DNA of 64,000 nucleotides from contig OZ247586.1 of the NCBI GenBank assembly GCA_965233855.1, positions 620,001 to 684,000 of the forward strand. Reading direction: 5' to 3'. The notes beneath the pieces are model-generated. The model was not told the origin of the DNA. It saw only the letters and a list, made by a program, of their open reading frames with translations, and ran no database searches. This DNA is from Megaera_A sp965233855. GTDB taxonomy: Bacteria; Pseudomonadota; Alphaproteobacteria; Rickettsiales; Rickettsiaceae. Below are positions 59,464 to 64,000 of the stretch, one piece after another; positions within the stretch are counted from its first letter, which is position 1, and each line of letters opens with the position of its first letter. Both the position numbers and the translations under genes were made by a program.

Positions 59464-59659
59464 AGATTGTTTGCTCTACCTTTAACCTAATATTACAGAT
59501 AAAATTCAAGCAATCTAAATAAACATCTTTATTGACTATGAACTAAAAATTATCTAAAAGCATTATAATATACTTATAGTTGAAAATCAAGGGGAGTTAT
59601 ATTCCATTATTTCTATTCGCGATTTACTAAGATAATAAAAACAAATAAACTGAGATAAT
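59464..59659. promoter_or_regulatory. Divergent control region of the peptide cluster
   Basis: The 196-base AT-rich region lies between the two divergent halves of the cluster. It contains TTGACT at 59532-59537 and TATAAT at 59564-59569, but their 26-base spacing is too long for one promoter. They may belong to different promoters. No regulator gene is in the visible cluster, and no clear operator is seen. Confidence 0.4.
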
Positions 59660-60751
59660 ATGGAAAACATACCTTATAACTTAGAGCAATCACACGACAA
59701 GCCATTCGTTATTATAACCCCTCAAAATGATAAAAATATTGAATCATTAAAGAAATGGTTATCATGCAACACTGAATTTCTTAGAAAGAAAATATCTACC
59801 GTAGGTGGAATTTTATTTCAAGGGTTTAACATACAAACTCCCGAAGATTTTCAAGATATTGCTAAAACAATTGAGCCAAATCTTTGTACAACACATGATT
59901 TTGATGATAGTGCTAGAATGTGGTTCACAGAAAATATTTATGAAGCATTTCCTTCTTCATTCAAATCTGATCCTCTCCCTGTTGACTACCATAATGAAGA
60001 TTCCTTCATGCCTTATGTTCCATCTACTATTATGCTGTGTTCTATTAAACCGGCAGATTTTGGTGGAGAAAGCATGTTCTCAGATTGCAGAAAAGTTTTT
60101 GAATCTTTTCCATTAAAGTTTCAACAAAAGATTATCAAAAAAACTATAAGAAATTCTTTTACACTTCATGATTCTGTGTTTTTGGTTAATTCAAAAATAC
60201 CAAAACACAATAAAAAAATAGAAAAATTAGCGCAAAAATATGGAGCAACTGAAATTCATAGAATAGATAATTTTAACACTCGCTTTACCTTCGAAATACC
60301 AACAGTAATAAAGCACGAAGCATCTGATAACCCTGTGTGGTTTAGTAGAGCTCATCAGGCTTGTGGATTAGCAAATATTGTAGATATCTGGTATTCTTAC
60401 AAATATAGAAATAATATATTTAGTACATTAAAATCTTACTATTTAATCCTAAAAACAATCTATTTTTATTATAAAAATTCTTTATTCTCACTCTGGAAAT
60501 CAGAAAATGATAAAGTTGTATATAGCTATGAAGATGGTAGCAAAATATCAATCTTTGACCAAATAAGAATCAGAAAAGCACATTGGAAAAATTCTACTAT
60601 TCTACCATTAAAAGCTGGAGATTTGATAATTTTAGACAATCGTTTAATTACTCACGCCAGAATGCCTTATAAGGGAAATAGGAAATTGCTATCATGCATT
60701 GGTAATCAAAAAATGGTTCAACAGTATAACACAGGGAGAGATACAAAATGA
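59660..60751 (+). CDS. SyrP/TauD-like Fe(II)/2-oxoglutarate oxygenase, copy 1
   Basis: 363 residues. The metal motif is of the SyrP type: His111-Asn-Glu113 in DYHNEDSFMPYVPSTIMLCS followed by GGESMFSDCRKVF. The distal His332 is in DNRLITHARMPY with Arg341 nearby for 2-oxoglutarate. SyrP-like enzymes beta-hydroxylate carrier-bound Asp or similar residues. It is the first gene of the plus-strand half and overlaps its paralogue by 4 bases. The substrate could be Asn/Asp or a diamino acid of the peptide. Confidence 0.85.
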   Translation: MENIPYNLEQSHDKPFVIITPQNDKNIESLKKWLSCNTEFLRKKISTVGGILFQGFNIQTPEDFQDIAKTIEPNLCTTHDFDDSARMWFTENIYEAFPSSFKSDPLPVDYHNEDSFMPYVPSTIMLCSIKPADFGGESMFSDCRKVFESFPLKFQQKIIKKTIRNSFTLHDSVFLVNSKIPKHNKKIEKLAQKYGATEIHRIDNFNTRFTFEIPTVIKHEASDNPVWFSRAHQACGLANIVDIWYSYKYRNNIFSTLKSYYLILKTIYFYYKNSLFSLWKSENDKVVYSYEDGSKISIFDQIRIRKAHWKNSTILPLKAGDLIILDNRLITHARMPYKGNRKLLSCIGNQKMVQQYNTGRDTK

Positions 60752-61845
60752 GTGCTACTTTTAACAACCCAAAATTTTGCAAAACTTACTCATATCCTAA
60801 TAAACCTTTCCTAGAAATAAGACCAAATAATGATAAATCCGTTATTTCACTTCAAAAATGGGTAAAGGAAAATTATGATATTTTAAGAAAAGAAATGTCT
60901 ATAATTGGAGGTTTATTATTTAAAGGTTTTGATATCAAAACTCCTGAAGATTTTGATCTTATAGCAAGAACTATAGAACCTAAATTATGCACAGCGCATG
61001 ATTTCGATGATGGTACAAGATTATGGTATACAGATCACATATATGAAGCATCACTTGGTTCAATAGCAAAAGAACAAATCCCTCTCAGTTTTCATAATGA
61101 AGATGCATTTGTTCCTTACGTTCCTTCTACAATAATGTTATGTTCCTTGCAAGCTTCTAAGTACGGAGGAGAAACAATTATGGCTGATTGTAGAAAAGTT
61201 TTCGCTTCATTTCCTCAAGAGTTGCAACAAAAATTCTTAGATAAAGATATAAAAAATTCTTTCACCATGCATGACTCAACATTCCTAGTTAATACTAGAT
61301 TGCCTAAAAATGAGAAAGCAATTATCAAGTTAGCTACAAAGTATGGAGCAACAAAAACATATAGAATAGGTGATTTTAGTACTAGATTTACTTTTGAGAT
61401 ACCAACAGTAATCAAACATGAATCGTCTGATAAACCTATATGGTTTAGCCGTGCACACCAAACTACTTCCTTATCTAGAATAATAGACATATGGCATTCA
61501 TATAAATATAAAAAAAATATCTTTAGTACCTTTGAAGGATTTTACGTAATGATTAAAACAATATTATCGCATTATTGGTTCCAAATTCGCATGGCAAAAA
61601 TTCCTGATGAACAGAAAAATATATACACACTTAAAAATGGTGAACCCATATCCGTAGGTGATCAATTTAAAATATGTTCTGCCTATTGGAAAAACGCAGT
61701 TATAGAGCCTTTAAATGCTGGAGATTTTATTATATTAGATAATCGCTTAGTAACGCATGGCAGATTACCTTATAAAGGACATAGGCGTTTACTTTCCTGT
61801 ATTGGTGATCAAATAATGGTTAAAAAATATAAAAAAACCAGGTGA
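60748..61845 (+). CDS. SyrP/TauD-like Fe(II)/2-oxoglutarate oxygenase, copy 2
   Basis: 365 residues, clearly paralogous to the preceding gene over its whole length (shared VPSTIMLCS, FTFEIPTVIKHE and WFSRAHQ). Iron ligands His116 and Glu118 are in FHNEDAFVPYVP and His337 is in DNRLVTHGRLPY, so both copies look active. Two enzymes suggest two hydroxylation sites or successive oxidations. It ends 6 bases before the racemase gene. Confidence 0.85.
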   Translation: MSATFNNPKFCKTYSYPNKPFLEIRPNNDKSVISLQKWVKENYDILRKEMSIIGGLLFKGFDIKTPEDFDLIARTIEPKLCTAHDFDDGTRLWYTDHIYEASLGSIAKEQIPLSFHNEDAFVPYVPSTIMLCSLQASKYGGETIMADCRKVFASFPQELQQKFLDKDIKNSFTMHDSTFLVNTRLPKNEKAIIKLATKYGATKTYRIGDFSTRFTFEIPTVIKHESSDKPIWFSRAHQTTSLSRIIDIWHSYKYKKNIFSTFEGFYVMIKTILSHYWFQIRMAKIPDEQKNIYTLKNGEPISVGDQFKICSAYWKNAVIEPLNAGDFIILDNRLVTHGRLPYKGHRRLLSCIGDQIMVKKYKKTR

Positions 61846-61851
61846 TTAACC

Positions 61852-62700
61852 ATGAATAAACAAGAAGCAATTATTGGGATCATAGGCGGAGCTGGGCCTG
61901 AGGCATGTATTGATTTTCAAACAAAACTTTTACAATCAATGCAAACAAAAATAACAATTTTAGGTGATAAAAATCATCCTAGAGTCATTGTTGATAACAA
62001 TACTAGTTTTATCAATAGAGATCATCAATTTTTTAGTAAAAATAATGGTGATGAACTACAATATCAAATACTAGAATCACTAAAATTACTAGAATCTGCA
62101 AAAGTATCTGTTGCGGCAATAATTTGCAACTCTGCTCATATTTACTTCGAACAAATACAAAAATCAACATCGATTGAATTAATAAACATACTGCACATTG
62201 TAGGCCAACACTTACAAAACAATAAAATAAAAAAAGTTGGATTGCTCTGCACATTAGCAATGTATAACAGCAATATATATAAAGAATTACTAAAAGAATA
62301 TGGCGTAGTAGTTGCTATTCCAAGCAGAAGAAACCAAATTCGATTATCACAAGTTATATATTTGATAAAAGCCGGGTTATATAAAAATATTCCAATAAAT
62401 AATGGACGATTATACGATATATATAGACATAATTTAATGCCTCTAATTACAGAAACAGAATACCATGATCTTGAATTCATCTCACCTCAAAATTTATTTA
62501 CAAAAGTAATTAAAAATTTAGAAAATACAGAAGAAGTAAATCACTTTGTATTAGGATGCACGGAGTTACCATTAATAAATCATTGGTATAAAAACTTTAA
62601 TTCACAATTTATAGACCCTAATTTATTACTAGCAGATGCAGTATTAGATAAATGTATTAATTCAAAGAAACAAGGAGTTGAATTGTCTAGTGTCATATAA
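61852..62700 (+). CDS. Aspartate/glutamate-type amino-acid racemase
   Basis: The 282-residue cofactor-independent racemase of the Asp/Glu superfamily has an N-terminal IGIIGGAGPEA and both catalytic cysteines: Cys92 in IICNSAH and Cys236 in LGCTELP. Three epimerase domains already make residues 2-4 D. The racemase therefore probably supplies a free D-amino acid precursor, or a D-Asp-derived unit for module 1 or for asparagine synthesis. It overlaps the next gene. Confidence 0.85.
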   Translation: MNKQEAIIGIIGGAGPEACIDFQTKLLQSMQTKITILGDKNHPRVIVDNNTSFINRDHQFFSKNNGDELQYQILESLKLLESAKVSVAAIICNSAHIYFEQIQKSTSIELINILHIVGQHLQNNKIKKVGLLCTLAMYNSNIYKELLKEYGVVVAIPSRRNQIRLSQVIYLIKAGLYKNIPINNGRLYDIYRHNLMPLITETEYHDLEFISPQNLFTKVIKNLENTEEVNHFVLGCTELPLINHWYKNFNSQFIDPNLLLADAVLDKCINSKKQGVELSSVI

Positions 62701-63625
62701 TAACAAGTACAGAATCACTAAGAATTATCAAACTGGATATGGCAAAGCTAATGGCACTTTTGGCGAACTTTTGCAAGGTGTATTGCCTTGCCAGAAAAGC
62801 TTTATGGTCACCTTTCCAGTTAATTTATTTTCTTACGTTACTTTTATTCCAGATGCTAGTACAACTAAAATTAGCACCTTTCCTGACCACAAAATAAAAT
62901 CATATACACTTGCCCAAAACTTATTGAATACATTTAATATTCAAATAGGTGGTACTTTAATAATTGAGTCTGAATTAGTTGAAGGAAAAGGTTTAGCCAG
63001 CTCTTCGGCAGATTTAGTAGCAACGGCATATGCGGTTGCTAACTCCATCAAAGCTTCCATAAGTAAGGAGTTAATAGCAAAACTTATCTACTCTATAGAG
63101 CCTTCTGATGGTGTTATGTACCCAGGTATAATTGCTTTTGACTATAAAAAACTAAAATTAATTGAAAAAATAGGAAACTTACCTGAATTAACCATAATAG
63201 CTATAGATGAAGGCAAGAAGATTGATACTTTACAATATAATTCAATACAAAAATTTTATTCCAAATCTTGTCAAAAAAAATATGAAAAATTATTAGATCA
63301 AATGACAACTGCAATACAAGCACAAAACCTACCTTTAATAGGAAAAATATCAACTGAAAGTGCCATTATGAACCAAAACAACAATCACAAGAATTTCTTA
63401 CAAGATCTAATAGATATTTCTAATGAAATTGGAGCACTAGGCATTTCTACTGCTCATAGCGGTACATTTTTAGGTATAGTTCTTGATCCCAAAGCAAAAA
63501 ACTTTAGATCTCAAAAAGCATCTTGTATAGAAAAACTTAAACTACTAACAGAAAATATTTCAATATTTCACTCCATTGATTTTAATAAAAATATACCTAG
63601 CCAAGAAAACTATGTATCCATATGA
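62690..63625 (+). CDS. GHMP-family kinase, PduX-like (L-threonine/serine kinase type)
   Basis: About 311 residues. The GHMP phosphate-binding motif is VEGKGLASSSADL. The N-terminal GTFGELLQGVLP and C-terminal GISTAHSGTFLGIV match the PduX branch, which makes O-phospho-L-threonine. I choose GTG at 62690, preceded by AAGGAG 12 bases upstream, rather than the TTG at 62678. It overlaps the racemase end by 11 bases and the next gene by 4. With the PLP enzyme that follows, a phospho-Thr or phospho-Ser route to a beta-substituted amino acid (such as a 2,3-diamino acid) is a reasonable inference. Confidence 0.8.
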   Translation: MSYNNKYRITKNYQTGYGKANGTFGELLQGVLPCQKSFMVTFPVNLFSYVTFIPDASTTKISTFPDHKIKSYTLAQNLLNTFNIQIGGTLIIESELVEGKGLASSSADLVATAYAVANSIKASISKELIAKLIYSIEPSDGVMYPGIIAFDYKKLKLIEKIGNLPELTIIAIDEGKKIDTLQYNSIQKFYSKSCQKKYEKLLDQMTTAIQAQNLPLIGKISTESAIMNQNNNHKNFLQDLIDISNEIGALGISTAHSGTFLGIVLDPKAKNFRSQKASCIEKLKLLTENISIFHSIDFNKNIPSQENYVSI

Positions 63626-64000
63626 TTTTAACACAAAAAACTAATCAAAATATTTTTAGCAATTACTCTAGTAGCCTAGTTACTCCAAAATTGATACAAC
63701 TTGCCCCAAATCTGATAGTTGCATCTTTTGAATTAATGAAACTTATTCCTGCTAAATACACTATTCTGCAAGCAATAAAAAACAACGCTTTAGACCCTAG
63801 ATGCCCAATCATTGAAACCTCAAGCGGCACCTACGCCCTTGGTTTAGCTATCGTTTGTGCTGAACAAAAAATACCATTTTTTATAGTAGGTGATTCTGCA
63901 ATAGATAAGAATCTACAAAATAGATTAGAATATCTCGGTGGAGAAGTGCAAATTATTTCACAAACAAATAGTGGTACAGATATACAAAAATTAAGATTGG
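63622..64000 (+). CDS. Fold-type-II PLP enzyme (cysteine-synthase/SbnA-like), 3' end outside window
   Basis: An ATG at 63622, overlapping the kinase stop (ATGA), opens a frame that is still open at the window edge (126 codons). The stretch CPIIETSSGTYALGLAIVC is the substrate-carboxylate loop (SSGxxxxxLA) of the cysteine synthase/threonine synthase fold. It is followed by DSAIDKNLQNRLEYLGGEV as in beta-replacement enzymes. The Schiff-base Lys is probably in KLIPAKYTIL. It could displace phosphate from phospho-Thr or phospho-Ser with an amine. The exact reaction is unknown. Confidence 0.75.
   Translation, partial: MILTQKTNQNIFSNYSSSLVTPKLIQLAPNLIVASFELMKLIPAKYTILQAIKNNALDPRCPIIETSSGTYALGLAIVCAEQKIPFFIVGDSAIDKNLQNRLEYLGGEVQIISQTNSGTDIQKLRL

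Noticed and set aside
59532..59569. A single sigma-70 promoter TTGACT...TATAAT for the oxygenase operon
   Set aside because: The spacing is 26 bases, far from the 16-18 required, so the two elements cannot be one promoter.
1..64000. CRISPR arrays, tRNA or rRNA genes
   Set aside because: I looked for regularly spaced short repeats, cloverleaf-like GC-rich segments and rRNA signatures and saw none. This was by eye, so a tRNA scan could still find one.

Overview
The window is AT-rich (about one third G+C by eye). Its genes point to an alphaproteobacterium of the Rickettsiales or a related host-associated lineage: tolQRAB, der-hemD-(Mic60-like)-hemY, sdhE-mfd, dnaA-dnaN, argS next to a SPOR protein, and flagellar fliK/flgD genes. 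Genes are short, closely spaced and AT-biased, and many pseudogenes and insertion sequences are present, as in symbionts with decaying genomes. Placement at order level is inference from gene content and order only.

Layout. Positions 1-6412 hold the 3' end of argS, a GNAT gene destroyed by an IS6-like element, a SPOR-domain protein, fliK and an oversized flgD. Positions 6413-8721 are a mobile-DNA scar: fold-back and frameshifted IS copies and a decayed Tn3-family transposase. Positions 8722-26763 are core genome: tolB-tolA-tolR-tolQ (minus strand); der, hemD, a Mic60-like gene, hemY, a broken DUF6434-like gene, zapE, tmk and an S9 peptidase (plus); mfd and sdhE (minus); dnaA and dnaN (plus). 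Positions 26764-33384 are a mosaic of mobile elements. It contains broken IS copies, gene stubs and a Fic gene that has lost its catalytic core. Two inverted copies of a second IS6-like element enclose hicAB and an IS91-like remnant. This structure sits in the remains of a group II intron, which itself sits in a Tn3-family transposase gene followed by a resolvase stub.

Positions 33652-64000 are a non-ribosomal peptide gene cluster that runs off the right edge. A 6,963-residue synthetase carries an N-terminal formyltransferase domain, five adenylation and five carrier domains, three epimerases and a terminal thioesterase. Around it on the minus strand are a phosphopantetheinyl transferase, a JmjC/cupin-type oxygenase, an asparagine synthetase and an ABC exporter. 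Divergently on the plus strand are two tandem SyrP/TauD-like oxygenases, an Asp/Glu racemase, a GHMP (threonine-kinase-like) kinase and the start of a fold-type-II PLP enzyme. The cluster looks self-sufficient for carrier activation, precursor supply, assembly and export.

From the domain order the product should be an N-formylated pentapeptide, X1-D-X2-D-X3-D-X4-L-X5. The fifth A domain has an almost exact Asn code, which fits the neighbouring asparagine synthetase. X3 and X4 have near-identical codes and are probably the same residue. X2-X4 may be diamino acids made by the kinase/PLP-enzyme pair. This cluster is the most unusual content of the window.
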